From WQUF01 sp031549885 (lineage in GTDB: Bacteria; Bacillota; Clostridia; Clostridiales; Clostridiaceae): a stretch of DNA of 23,232 nt. Location of the stretch: assembly GCA_031549885.1 (NCBI GenBank), contig JAVBPD010000154.1, forward strand, positions 1 through 23,232, read 5' to 3'. Shown piece by piece: positions 8,310 to 15,938 of this stretch. Each line of letters begins with the position of its first letter. The first letter of the stretch is position 1. The position numbers were made by a program, and so were the translations under genes. The notes below the pieces were generated by a model. It searched no databases. It was not told the DNA's origin and saw only the letters and a program-made list of their open reading frames with translations.

Positions 8310-9308
8310 ATGGTAAGAGTAACGCTAATACCTGGAGATGGCATAGGTAAGGAAATTTCTAAAAGCGTAATTAATATATTTAACAAAGCAAATGTGCCTA
8401 TAGAATTTGAAACAGTAAATGCAGGATTTGAAGTTTTTAAAGAAACTGGAAATGCCATACCAAATGAGGTTTATGAGTCTATAGAGAAAAATAAGCTTGC
8501 TCTAAAGGGGCCTTTAACAACAGAAGTTGGCATTGGGTATAGGAGTTTAAATGTTGCGCTTAGAAAAAAATATGATCTTTATGCAAATATTAGGGAGATT
8601 AAAAACATTCCTAATTTAAAGTCAAAGTATGACAATGTGGATTTAGTCATATTTAGAGAAAATACAGAAGGTCTATATATTGGAGAAGAGACCCTTTCTT
8701 ATGATAAAGAAGAAGCAATTGCCTTAAAGAAAATTACAAAGAAAAAGAGCAATAGAATTATTAAAAAAGCATTTGAATATGCAAGGGATAATGATTTAAA
8801 AAAGGTTACAGTTGCCCATAAAGCCAATATTTTAAAGGTTACCGATGGTTTATTTTTAGATTGTGCTAGGGAAATTTCAAAGGAATATGAGAAAATAGAG
8901 CTTGAAGAAGTTATCATTGACAATATGTGTATGCAACTTGTTATGCACCCTGAAAGATATAAATGCATTGTAACTATGAATTTATATGGAGATATATTAT
9001 CAGATCTTGCAGCAGGCCTCATTGGTGGCTTAGGCCTTGCGCCTTCTTCAAATATTGGCGATGATATTTCAATTTTTGAAGCAGTACATGGGAGCGCACC
9101 TGATATTGCAGGGAAAAACATTGCAAATCCGACTGCTTTAATATTAAGCTCTCTTTCCATGCTAAAGGCTTTAAATATGATAGATGAAGAAAATAAAATT
9201 AGAAAGGCTTTATATAAAGTTTTTGAAAGTAAAGAAAAATTAACCAAGGACCTTGGTGGTATTTTTTCAACAACTGAATTTACTGATGAAATTATTAAAA
9301 ATTTGTAA
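8310..9308 (+). CDS. Isocitrate dehydrogenase, NAD-type (332 aa)
   Basis: The protein belongs to the isocitrate/isopropylmalate dehydrogenase family and oxidatively decarboxylates isocitrate to 2-oxoglutarate. Visible motifs are the substrate-binding SLNVALRKKYDLYANIRE (Ser, Asn and Arg contacts), the catalytic Tyr in RENTEGLYIGEE and the catalytic Lys in VAHKANILK. The metal-binding Asp is in NLYGDILSDLAAG. The coenzyme loop reads HGSAPDIAGKNIANPTA. The Asp-Ile pair stands where NADP-dependent enzymes have Lys-Tyr, which predicts NAD use. At 332 residues it matches the short NAD-IDH/homoisocitrate type, not the 420-residue bacterial NADP enzyme. It is preceded by AGGAGG and lies 9 bp after aconitase and 13 bp before citrate synthase. 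Homoisocitrate or isopropylmalate dehydrogenase is possible by sequence alone, but a citrate synthase in the same operon argues for isocitrate. Confidence 0.88.
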   Translation: MVRVTLIPGDGIGKEISKSVINIFNKANVPIEFETVNAGFEVFKETGNAIPNEVYESIEKNKLALKGPLTTEVGIGYRSLNVALRKKYDLYANIREIKNIPNLKSKYDNVDLVIFRENTEGLYIGEETLSYDKEEAIALKKITKKKSNRIIKKAFEYARDNDLKKVTVAHKANILKVTDGLFLDCAREISKEYEKIELEEVIIDNMCMQLVMHPERYKCIVTMNLYGDILSDLAAGLIGGLGLAPSSNIGDDISIFEAVHGSAPDIAGKNIANPTALILSSLSMLKALNMIDEENKIRKALYKVFESKEKLTKDLGGIFSTTEFTDEIIKNL

Positions 9309-9321
9309 AGGAGTTTTTGAG

Positions 9322-10632
9322 ATGGAAAAGATAAATAAACTTTATGAACTTTTAAAAGAAAATAGTGTTATTGATAAAAGCATATATGATGATTATGATA
9401 TTAAATATGGATTAAGAAATAAAGATAATACAGGTGTATTAATTGGAATAACTAAAATTGCATGCGTCGATGGATATGAGATGGTTGATGGATTAAAGGT
9501 GCCTAAAGATGGAGAACTTTATTACCAAGGGTTAAATATTTTAAATATTATAGAAACATTAAAGAGCAAAAATGGATACTATTATGAAAATATAATTTAT
9601 CTTTTGCTATTTGGAAAGCTTCCTAATGAAGAAGAATTAAATGATTTTTTAGAGATTTTTCAATTCTTTAGAAATAAAAACATAGATTTTAACTGTAAAA
9701 ATAAAAGCGCCACAATAAATTCCTTGCAAATAGGAGTTTTATCCATGTATTCTTACGATGAACATAAAGAAAGTTTTACTTTAGAGGATATGTTAAACCA
9801 AAGCTTATTTATAATATCAAAGTTCCCAGAAATACTTGTAAAGTGTTATTTAAATTCAGAGTTTGATGAGGAAAAATCAAAAAAACTTATGGATAAAAAT
9901 GTAAGTACAGCTGAGTATTTGCTTTCAATGCTTAGAAAAAATGGGTTTACTAAAGAAGAAGTTGAGCTTTTAGATTTAATGTTGCTTATGCATGCTGAGC
10001 ATGGTGCTGGCAATAACTCCACATTTACAGTTAGAGTTATGTCCTCTGCTTATTCAGATACATATTCTTGTATATCAGCTGGAATAGGATCATTAAAGGG
10101 TCATAGACATGGTGGAGCTAATGCAAAGGTTAGGTCCATGGTAAATGATATAATTAAAAATGTGGATTATGAAGATAAAGATAAATTAAAACAATATTTA
10201 AAGGATATTTTAAATAAAAAAGCTTTTGATAAAAATGGATTAATATATGGCATTGGTCATGCTGTATACACTATTTCAGATCCAAGATCTGTTTTTTTAA
10301 AGGATAAAGCATATAAATTAGCTAAACAAAAGGGGACTATGGATAAATATATGCTCTATAAAAATATTGAGGAGCTCTCAATTGAAGTGTTTAAAGAAGA
10401 AAAAGGGGAAGATTTTAAAATATGCTCAAATTTAGATCTGTATTCAGGATTTATTTACGAAATGCTTGAAATAGATGATTCTTTATTCACATCTATATTT
10501 TCACTAGCAAGAATACCATCCTGGTGTTCTCATAGAATTGAGCAAATAGTAAATGACAATAAAATCATAAGGCCTAGCTATAAAAGCTTTAAAACTTCTG
10601 GAGTTTTTTCAACAGAGTATACAAGAATATAG
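9322..10632 (+). CDS. Citrate synthase, Si-type (436 aa)
   Basis: This enzyme condenses acetyl-CoA with oxaloacetate to start the oxidative citrate branch. The classical family motifs are present: HAEHGAGNNSTF with its active-site His, GSLKGHRHGGAN, the second His in YGIGHAVYTISDPR, and the catalytic Asp in SNLDLYSGF. These belong to the Si-face citrate synthase fold, unlike the Re-citrate synthase of some clostridia. I chose ATG 9322, which has AAAGGAG 8 bases upstream. A reading from 9253 would overlap the isocitrate dehydrogenase gene by 56 bases and add 23 residues with no ribosome binding site. The protein starts with about 40 extra residues before the family domain. It is the last gene of the operon, followed by a strong hairpin terminator. 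A 2-methylcitrate synthase is a formal alternative, but aconitase and IDH as operon partners favour citrate. Confidence 0.92.
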   Translation: MEKINKLYELLKENSVIDKSIYDDYDIKYGLRNKDNTGVLIGITKIACVDGYEMVDGLKVPKDGELYYQGLNILNIIETLKSKNGYYYENIIYLLLFGKLPNEEELNDFLEIFQFFRNKNIDFNCKNKSATINSLQIGVLSMYSYDEHKESFTLEDMLNQSLFIISKFPEILVKCYLNSEFDEEKSKKLMDKNVSTAEYLLSMLRKNGFTKEEVELLDLMLLMHAEHGAGNNSTFTVRVMSSAYSDTYSCISAGIGSLKGHRHGGANAKVRSMVNDIIKNVDYEDKDKLKQYLKDILNKKAFDKNGLIYGIGHAVYTISDPRSVFLKDKAYKLAKQKGTMDKYMLYKNIEELSIEVFKEEKGEDFKICSNLDLYSGFIYEMLEIDDSLFTSIFSLARIPSWCSHRIEQIVNDNKIIRPSYKSFKTSGVFSTEYTRI

Positions 10633-10638
10633 ATTAAG

Positions 10639-10676
10639 ATGCTACAGAATTAGCTATACCAATTCTGTAGCATAAT
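10639..10676. terminator. Bidirectional terminator between convergent operons
   Basis: A perfect 13-bp stem (10639-10651 with 10661-10673, core GCTACAGAATT) has a 9-base loop. It starts 7 bp after the citrate synthase stop and ends 6 bp before the permease stop on the other strand. It is followed by AATTTTT on the plus strand, so it works best for the citrate operon. The minus side has only a weak T-tract. Confidence 0.85.
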
Positions 10677-10678
10677 TT

Positions 10679-12931
10679 TTACTCAGATCCTGCTTTAATT
10701 GCTTCGCTCATTGGAATGCTGTTTACTTTTCTCTTGCACATTAATTTTGCAAATTCATAGGTTAAAATCACCACGATAAAGCCAAAGATCATATATAGAA
10801 TGTTTAGTTTTACAGGTATTATAAGCTGCAAACTTTCTGATAAAGACTTGTAAAATGCATTTACAGAAAAAAGCAGTGCTGGAACTCCAAGCAAGTATCC
10901 TAAGATAACAACTATGGTGTTGCTGTTTAATATAAGCCTATTTATTTCTTTTTTCTTATATCCAAAGACCTTCATAAGTGAAATGTTATTTCTATTTTCT
11001 TCAATTACAAGGCCAGTTACAATGTATATTATTATAATTCCAAGGACAAATGCTGACACAGTTAATGAATAAATCATAACGCTCATTTGATCTATTAAGC
11101 TGTTAAATGCAGTAACTACAGAATCCATAGATTTTGTGCTTTTAACCTCACCTTCACTAAATGTTTCTTGTATATCGCTCCAAATTCCCACATAAGAATC
11201 ATCTGGCAATCCAAGCATTTTGTTTAATTGATCAAGTGGCATAAATACAAATTCTCCTGCATAATTATCTGCAATTTCATCCACTTTAATTGTATATTCT
11301 TTGCCATTTTCGCTATCAAAAACTAAAACGCTATTTCCAGGCTTAATGTTAAGCTTGTTTGCAAGAGGTACTGTCATTATTACTTTATCTACAGTTAATT
11401 TTTTACCATTTAAATCTTTTAAATTTATTCTAGCTGTATTAGGTATTACGCCTGTTACATAAAAGCTTATATCTTCATTTTCTTTTAAAGTCACATAGGA
11501 TGCCTGAAATTGTTCAGTGCCCGCTAAAGGAGCCCCTTGCTTTTCATTAAAAAACACATATTCAAATTTCATGTTGTAAAGCTCTTTAATGCCTTCATTT
11601 AAAAGATAATCGACAGAGCTTTTCATAGTTAAACCATAAAGAAGCAGCATAGTTGCAACTATTACGCCAAATAATAAAAATAATGTTCTAGAAATGCTCC
11701 TCACTTGTTCTCTAATTTGAAACTTTAAAGTAAAATTAAACCTATCAAGGTTAAGCCTCTTTTCAATAAAATTAGTATTATCATTTGTTTTAGATCCTTT
11801 CATTAATTCAGCAGGTGGTATATTTAATATTTTATTTGTAACAATATAGCTTGCAGATGCCAAAACTAAAATAGGAAGTAAAACTGCAACTAATAAAAAC
11901 CAAGGAGTGTAAACAATTGATTCCACAGGCATTGGAAAAGCTGTTAACATAAAGTTGAATACAGGTATCGATAAAATTAAACCAATAATTGAACCTAATA
12001 TAGAACCAACAGAAGCTATTATAATTGGAAAAAGCAAATAGTGATAAATAAGCTCTCTTTTCCTATACCCCTCGGCATAAAATGTTCCTATTATTACAGA
12101 CTCTCGCTTTATTAATCGCCACATAATAATGCCTGTTAAAATGCAAGTTAAAATTAAAATCCCTAAAGGCACTGCTACGCTCATGGTGCTTAAAGTTTGA
12201 ATCTCCATGGGAATATAAGAAACCTTTGTATTTTTTTCTGTGCTGATCCAATTTGTAATTGATATTCCGTTTGAAGCGATGTAATTTTTAACTGATGTTT
12301 CTTGAGATCTTAAATTATCTTTATTGTTAAATCTTATGGCATAAAAATCTTCTCTATCTTTAAGGTTTTTATAATCATCTTTGTTAACTACTCCAATGCC
12401 AAATGCCTTTGGATCATTTATTATTTCATCTTTAGATTTAATTATATAAATGTAATTTGGAAGCTTGACAAATCCAGAAATTTTAAAGTTTTTTCCATCA
12501 ATATTTAATGTGTCTCCAACTTTATATCCATTTGCATTTGAAAAAAGCTTGTCAATTAAAACTTCTGAAGCTTTAGGGCTAGCGCCTTCTGAAACAGATG
12601 GAATATTGACCTTTGTATTTTCGCTAAACACTCTAAGTATTTGCCCTTTTTTTATTTCACAATCAGAAACGCCGCTTTCCTCTGCCTTTGCATTAAACTG
12701 ATTTTCTATTGCATTTATATCTATGGTTTCATTTGTATAAAATTCTGCATCTGACAAAACATTTTTTTGTGAAAACCTATTAAAAGTATTATCAAGATTT
12801 GAAGCTACCATATTGAGCATCACAAATAATGTACTCGATACAAAAATTAAAATTAAAGCTCCTAAATATTGGCCTTTATGCTCATATATAGTCCTTATAA
12901 CTTTTTTTAGCATAACCATAGCTCTTACCAT
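10679..12931 (-). CDS. ABC transporter permease, FtsX/MacB-like with two FtsX domains (750 aa)
   Basis: This is a membrane protein of the ABC3/FtsX permease type. An N-terminal helix (about residues 17-40, GQYLGALILIFVSS...) is followed by a large extracytoplasmic region of about 200 residues. Three more helices follow (about 245-370), a cytoplasmic linker, and then a second set repeating the arrangement: one helix near 420, an outer domain, and three C-terminal helices. That gives about eight segments, the usual two-FtsX-domain layout of Gram-positive peptide, bacitracin or lipoprotein-type exporters. Its ATG sits four bases before the end of the partner ATPase gene, so the two overlap and are translationally coupled. 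Two further in-frame ATGs (codons 5 and 7) could be used instead. The substrate is unknown; with a TetR gene in front, drug or antimicrobial-peptide export is a reasonable guess. Confidence 0.88.
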   Translation of the reverse strand: MVRAMVMLKKVIRTIYEHKGQYLGALILIFVSSTLFVMLNMVASNLDNTFNRFSQKNVLSDAEFYTNETIDINAIENQFNAKAEESGVSDCEIKKGQILRVFSENTKVNIPSVSEGASPKASEVLIDKLFSNANGYKVGDTLNIDGKNFKISGFVKLPNYIYIIKSKDEIINDPKAFGIGVVNKDDYKNLKDREDFYAIRFNNKDNLRSQETSVKNYIASNGISITNWISTEKNTKVSYIPMEIQTLSTMSVAVPLGILILTCILTGIIMWRLIKRESVIIGTFYAEGYRKRELIYHYLLFPIIIASVGSILGSIIGLILSIPVFNFMLTAFPMPVESIVYTPWFLLVAVLLPILVLASASYIVTNKILNIPPAELMKGSKTNDNTNFIEKRLNLDRFNFTLKFQIREQVRSISRTLFLLFGVIVATMLLLYGLTMKSSVDYLLNEGIKELYNMKFEYVFFNEKQGAPLAGTEQFQASYVTLKENEDISFYVTGVIPNTARINLKDLNGKKLTVDKVIMTVPLANKLNIKPGNSVLVFDSENGKEYTIKVDEIADNYAGEFVFMPLDQLNKMLGLPDDSYVGIWSDIQETFSEGEVKSTKSMDSVVTAFNSLIDQMSVMIYSLTVSAFVLGIIIIYIVTGLVIEENRNNISLMKVFGYKKKEINRLILNSNTIVVILGYLLGVPALLFSVNAFYKSLSESLQLIIPVKLNILYMIFGFIVVILTYEFAKLMCKRKVNSIPMSEAIKAGSE

Positions 12932-13623
12932 TCAATCCTTTCTGCAGGAATTGGGCTTTCAATATCTATGGTTTCAATTATTTCACCACTGCGAAGCTTG
13001 TATACTTTATTTGCCATTTGTGCAATTGCAGCATTATGAGTTATCATTAAAATTGTAGTTTTATATTCTTTATTTACCCTTTGAATTAGAGATAATATGC
13101 TGCGAGATGTTTCAAAATCGAGGGCACCAGTTGGTTCATCGCAGAGTAAAAGCTTTGGATTTTTAATAATTGCCCGTGCGATAGAAGCTCGCTGCTGTTC
13201 ACCGCCTGATAGCTCCTTAGGAAAGCGGTGGATTTTTGATTCAAGGTCTACTGATTTTAAAATTTTATTGACATCAAAAGGGGATTTTGCAATATTTGAA
13301 ACAACTTCAATGTTTTCAAGCACAGTAAGATTAGGGACTAAATTATAAAATTGAAATACAAAACCTACAGATTCTCGCCTGTACTCAGTTAATTTATTGT
13401 CATCTAAAGAGCTTATATTTAAGCCATCAATTATGACTTCACCGCTATCTGCTCTGTCAACTCCACCTATAATATTCATAAGTGTAGATTTACCAGAACC
13501 AGAAGGCCCTAAAATAACGCCAATATTTCCCTTGTCCAATTCTAGCGTTACATTGTTTAAAACATCTATCTTGATATTTCCAGGTTTATAGCTTTTCTTT
13601 ACATTTGAAACATTGATAAACAT
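12925..13623 (-). CDS. ABC transporter ATP-binding protein, LolD/MacB family (232 aa)
   Basis: This is the nucleotide-binding subunit that powers the FtsX-type permease encoded next. All ABC motifs are intact: Walker A GPSGSGKST at 39-47, the Q-loop at Q91, signature LSGGEQQR at 138-145, Walker B LLLCDEP with D162-E163, and the H-loop at H196. The segment PTGALD after Walker B is typical of the LolD/MacB/FtsE subclass, which works by transmembrane mechanotransmission with FtsX-fold permeases. The length is normal for the family. The SD (AGGAGGG) lies in the last codons of the TetR gene, 2 bp separate the two genes, and the stop overlaps the permease start, so the three genes are one operon. 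Confidence 0.95.
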   Translation of the reverse strand: MFINVSNVKKSYKPGNIKIDVLNNVTLELDKGNIGVILGPSGSGKSTLMNIIGGVDRADSGEVIIDGLNISSLDDNKLTEYRRESVGFVFQFYNLVPNLTVLENIEVVSNIAKSPFDVNKILKSVDLESKIHRFPKELSGGEQQRASIARAIIKNPKLLLCDEPTGALDFETSRSILSLIQRVNKEYKTTILMITHNAAIAQMANKVYKLRSGEIIETIDIESPIPAERIEW

Positions 13624-13625
13624 AT

Positions 13626-14261
13626 TTACCCTCCTATTCCATGTTTTGTAAGCACAATCATATTATCTATTACATTTTTTAATTCATTATATTGTTCATC
13701 AGTAATGTTAAATTCACTTTTTCTAATCCTTGAAAATATATATTCTTCAAATTTATAAGTAGCTCCTTTTATAAAAAGAAGGAGCATATTGTTATCTAAT
13801 TCTTTTCTAATAGTTCCCTTTTTCTTCCCATTCTCAATTAATTTAACCATGTATTCATCAGCTAAATTCCACATCTCCTCATCTGCAAGGTTTGTTAGGA
13901 TCCCAAATTTTCCAGACATGATATCTTGAGAAAATAACGTAAGAGAGTATTCTTCCTTTAAAAGGCTTGACCTATATTCATAACCTGATGAGAAATAATC
14001 AAATATATCCATATCAGCTAAAGGTGTGTTTAAATTGATTTTTTTCATAAAAAATTCTAAAGTCCAGTGCACAGAATAAAGAAAGAGCTCCTTTTTATTT
14101 TCAAAATACCAATATATGCTTCCTTTAGCAACGCCAGCATTTTGAGCTATAATTCCAACATTTGCCTTATCAAAACCGCATTTGTGAAACTCGTCAATAG
14201 CAGACCTTACTATTTTCTCTCTCTTTTCTTCATCTAACTTAAAGAAAGCTTTTTTCGGCAA
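13626..14261 (-). CDS. TetR/AcrR-family transcriptional repressor (211 aa)
   Basis: This is the first gene of the exporter operon and probably its own repressor. The N-terminal helix-turn-helix reads EEKREKIVRSAIDEF, then ANVGIIAQNAGVAKGSIYWYF with the conserved KGSxYxYF recognition segment. The C-terminal 150 residues are helical, as in ligand-binding TetR domains. I place the start at TTG 14261 because AGGAGG lies 8 bases before it and the resulting MPKKAFFKLDEEKRE is the usual beginning for this group. A GTG at 14270 directly abuts the ribosome binding site and is less likely. Two palindromic sites in its promoter fit TetR operators. The inducing ligand is unknown. Confidence 0.92.
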   Translation of the reverse strand: MPKKAFFKLDEEKREKIVRSAIDEFHKCGFDKANVGIIAQNAGVAKGSIYWYFENKKELFLYSVHWTLEFFMKKINLNTPLADMDIFDYFSSGYEYRSSLLKEEYSLTLFSQDIMSGKFGILTNLADEEMWNLADEYMVKLIENGKKKGTIRKELDNNMLLLFIKGATYKFEEYIFSRIRKSEFNITDEQYNELKNVIDNMIVLTKHGIGG

Positions 14262-14283
14262 ACTATACACCTCCTAAAAAAAA

Positions 14284-14319
14284 TTGACCCGTTAGTCAAA
14301 TTATATGACTGGCCAGTCA
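14284..14319. promoter_or_regulatory. Candidate TetR operators (two sites)
   Basis: Site 1 is a perfect 14-bp palindrome, TGACTGGCCAGTCA, at 14306-14319, inside the promoter spacer. Site 2, at 14284-14299, has TTGAC and GTCAA ends with an imperfect centre, downstream of the -10 and around the likely transcription start. Half-sites GTCA/TGAC 6-10 bp apart are typical of TetR-family operators. Binding at either would block the promoter of the tetR operon. Confidence 0.7.
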
Positions 14320-14328
14320 ATAAGTCAA
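14300..14328 (-). promoter_or_regulatory. Sigma-A-type promoter of the tetR-ABC operon
   Basis: Read on the minus strand, the -35 TTGACT (14323-14328) and the -10 TATAAT (14300-14305) are separated by exactly 17 bp. The consensus match is strong. The spacer contains the palindrome TGACTGGCCAGTCA, so repressor binding and RNA polymerase binding should be mutually exclusive. Confidence 0.8.
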
Positions 14329-14371
14329 TATTTTTTTAAATTTAATTTATTGCTGTATTATTATGATTAGG

Positions 14372-14397
14372 ATTATTATACTTTAAAGTATAATAAT
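14372..14397. repeat. 26-bp perfect palindrome before the first ATPase gene
   Basis: The sequence from 14372 to 14397 equals its own reverse complement over all 26 bases. The centre is TACTTTAAAGTA, with arms ending ATTATTA/TAATAAT. It ends 16 bp before the proposed TTG start and just before the SD, so it would lie in the promoter or the leader. It could be an operator, or a hairpin masking the ribosome binding site. Confidence 0.8.
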
Positions 14398-14413
14398 AGT
14401 AGAGGTGGTTTCA

Positions 14414-15796
14414 TTGAAGGAATTTGTTAATAGAGAAAATGAATTAGAATTTTTAAATAGACAGTACGCAAGAGAAGAATCATCTTTCATCATAATTTAT
14501 GGGCGACGTAGAGTTGGCAAAACGTCTCTTATTGAAAAATTTATAAAGGATAAACCCTTTATTTATTTCCTCGCTTCAGAAGAACCTGAATATCAAAATA
14601 TAACTGCATTAAAAAATTTAATTGCTGAATGTACAGACAATGAGCTTCTTGAAGAAATAAAAGTTGATAATTGGGACATTTTATTTAAAACCCTTAGCCA
14701 AAGTATTTTAAATAAACGCTTAATATTAGTAATTGATGAGTTTCAATATTTAGGCAAGACAAATGCTGCTTTTCCTTCTATTTTTCAAAGAATATGGGAT
14801 ACATTATTAAAAGATAAGAACATTATGGTAATATTGTGCGGTTCATTAATTCACATGATGGAATCTCAAGCCTTATCATATAATAGCCCATTATATGGAC
14901 GCAGAACTGGCCAGATTAAATTGAAACAAATTGAATTTAAGCATTACCATAAATTTTTTGATAATCTTAAGTATAAAGATCTTATAGAATTTTATTCTGT
15001 AACTGGTGGAGTGCCTAAATATATAGAGATGTTTAATGGTAAATTAGATTTATTTGACCAAATAGAGCAGAATATTTTAGATAAAAAAAGTTTTTTGTTT
15101 GAAGAACCTATATTTTTATTGCAAAATGAAGTTAATGAGATAGGAAGTTATTTTTCTATTATTAAGAGCATTGCAGCAGGCAATCATAAATTAGGAAATA
15201 TAAGCACTGATTTAGAAATTAAACAAACAAGCCTAACAAAATACCTTAAAACGCTTATAAATCTAGATATATTAGAAAGGGAAGTTCCTGTAACTGAAAA
15301 AAATCCTGAAAAAAGTAAAATGGGTCTCTATAGGATTAAGGATAACTTTTTAAATTTTTGGTTTAAATTTATCTATCCTGAAAAAGCAAAGCTTGAAATT
15401 TCTGAAACAAAATATGTATTAGAAAAAATTAAGCATAACTTTTTTGATAATCATGTTTCTTATGTATATGAATCAATATGTATAAGTGAAATGTGGTTTA
15501 TGGATAATTTAAACTTTAATAAAATTGGCAGATGGTGGAACGGCAAATCAGAAATTGATATTGTAGCTTTTGATAGTACAGGCAATGATATTATTTTTGG
15601 GGAATGTAAATATAGAGTAGAGCCAATGGATGTTGATGTGTTCTATGCTCTTTTAAATAAAAAAGAACAAGTAATATGGAATAATGAGGATAGAAAAGAG
15701 AAGTTTATATTATTTTCAATTTCAGGATTTACAAATAGATTAAGAGAGCTTTCTAATAGTAGAGATGACTTGTTGTTGTTTGAAAAAAATTTCTAA
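14414..15796 (+). CDS. AAA-type ATPase with C-terminal DUF234-like nuclease fold (460 aa)
   Basis: This is a P-loop ATPase of the 'archaeal ATPase' type found in archaea and many anaerobes. Walker A is GRRRVGKT (30-37) and Walker B is LVIDEFQ, with D108-E109. The sensor-like segment VILCGSLIHMM and the Y-x-RRTGQIKLKQ segment are normal for the group. A winged-helix-like middle (NISTDLEIKQTSLTKYLKTL) is followed by a C-terminal PD-(D/E)XK-like motif: E380-I-D382, then E397-C-K399. Members have no settled function; some are linked to DNA repair, toxin-antitoxin or defence islands. I favour TTG 14414, which has AGAGGTGG just upstream; a GTG at 14405 overlaps that site. A 26-bp perfect palindrome lies immediately upstream. 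The last codons (LSNSRDDLLLF) recur as a relic after the next gene. Confidence 0.85.
   Translation: MKEFVNRENELEFLNRQYAREESSFIIIYGRRRVGKTSLIEKFIKDKPFIYFLASEEPEYQNITALKNLIAECTDNELLEEIKVDNWDILFKTLSQSILNKRLILVIDEFQYLGKTNAAFPSIFQRIWDTLLKDKNIMVILCGSLIHMMESQALSYNSPLYGRRTGQIKLKQIEFKHYHKFFDNLKYKDLIEFYSVTGGVPKYIEMFNGKLDLFDQIEQNILDKKSFLFEEPIFLLQNEVNEIGSYFSIIKSIAAGNHKLGNISTDLEIKQTSLTKYLKTLINLDILEREVPVTEKNPEKSKMGLYRIKDNFLNFWFKFIYPEKAKLEISETKYVLEKIKHNFFDNHVSYVYESICISEMWFMDNLNFNKIGRWWNGKSEIDIVAFDSTGNDIIFGECKYRVEPMDVDVFYALLNKKEQVIWNNEDRKEKFILFSISGFTNRLRELSNSRDDLLLFEKNF
15749..15774. repeat. Direct repeat, copy 1 (left flank of ATPase cassette)
   Basis: This 26-bp stretch in the 3' end of the first ATPase gene matches 17251-17276 at 25 of 26 positions. 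It encodes LSNSRDDLL. It marks the left border of the 1.5-kb segment carrying the second ATPase gene. Confidence 0.85.
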
Positions 15797-15938
15797 TAGT
15801 AGGAAGATAGCTATTTTTATTTATGCGAATGTTGATGGCAAAAAGTAATGCGATAAAATGTAAATTTCATTTAAAAGTCACCTAAATTTTTGTTAAAAGC
15901 AGTATAATTAAACAAAGAATTTAATTCGAGGTGATAAC

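Noticed and set aside
8699..9247. 182-codon open frame on the minus strand inside isocitrate dehydrogenase
   Set aside because: It is antisense to a well-supported enzyme, with low-complexity Phe/Ser-rich translation and no start signals.
9253..9321. Upstream extension of citrate synthase overlapping the previous gene
   Set aside because: It has no ribosome binding site. The ATG at 9322 has a strong one, and the extra residues are simply the IDH 3' end read in another frame.
15880..15908. Promoter for the second ATPase gene
   Set aside because: TATAAT at 15903-15908 is perfect, but no -35 or extended -10 sits at a usable distance. It is possible but not supported enough to list.
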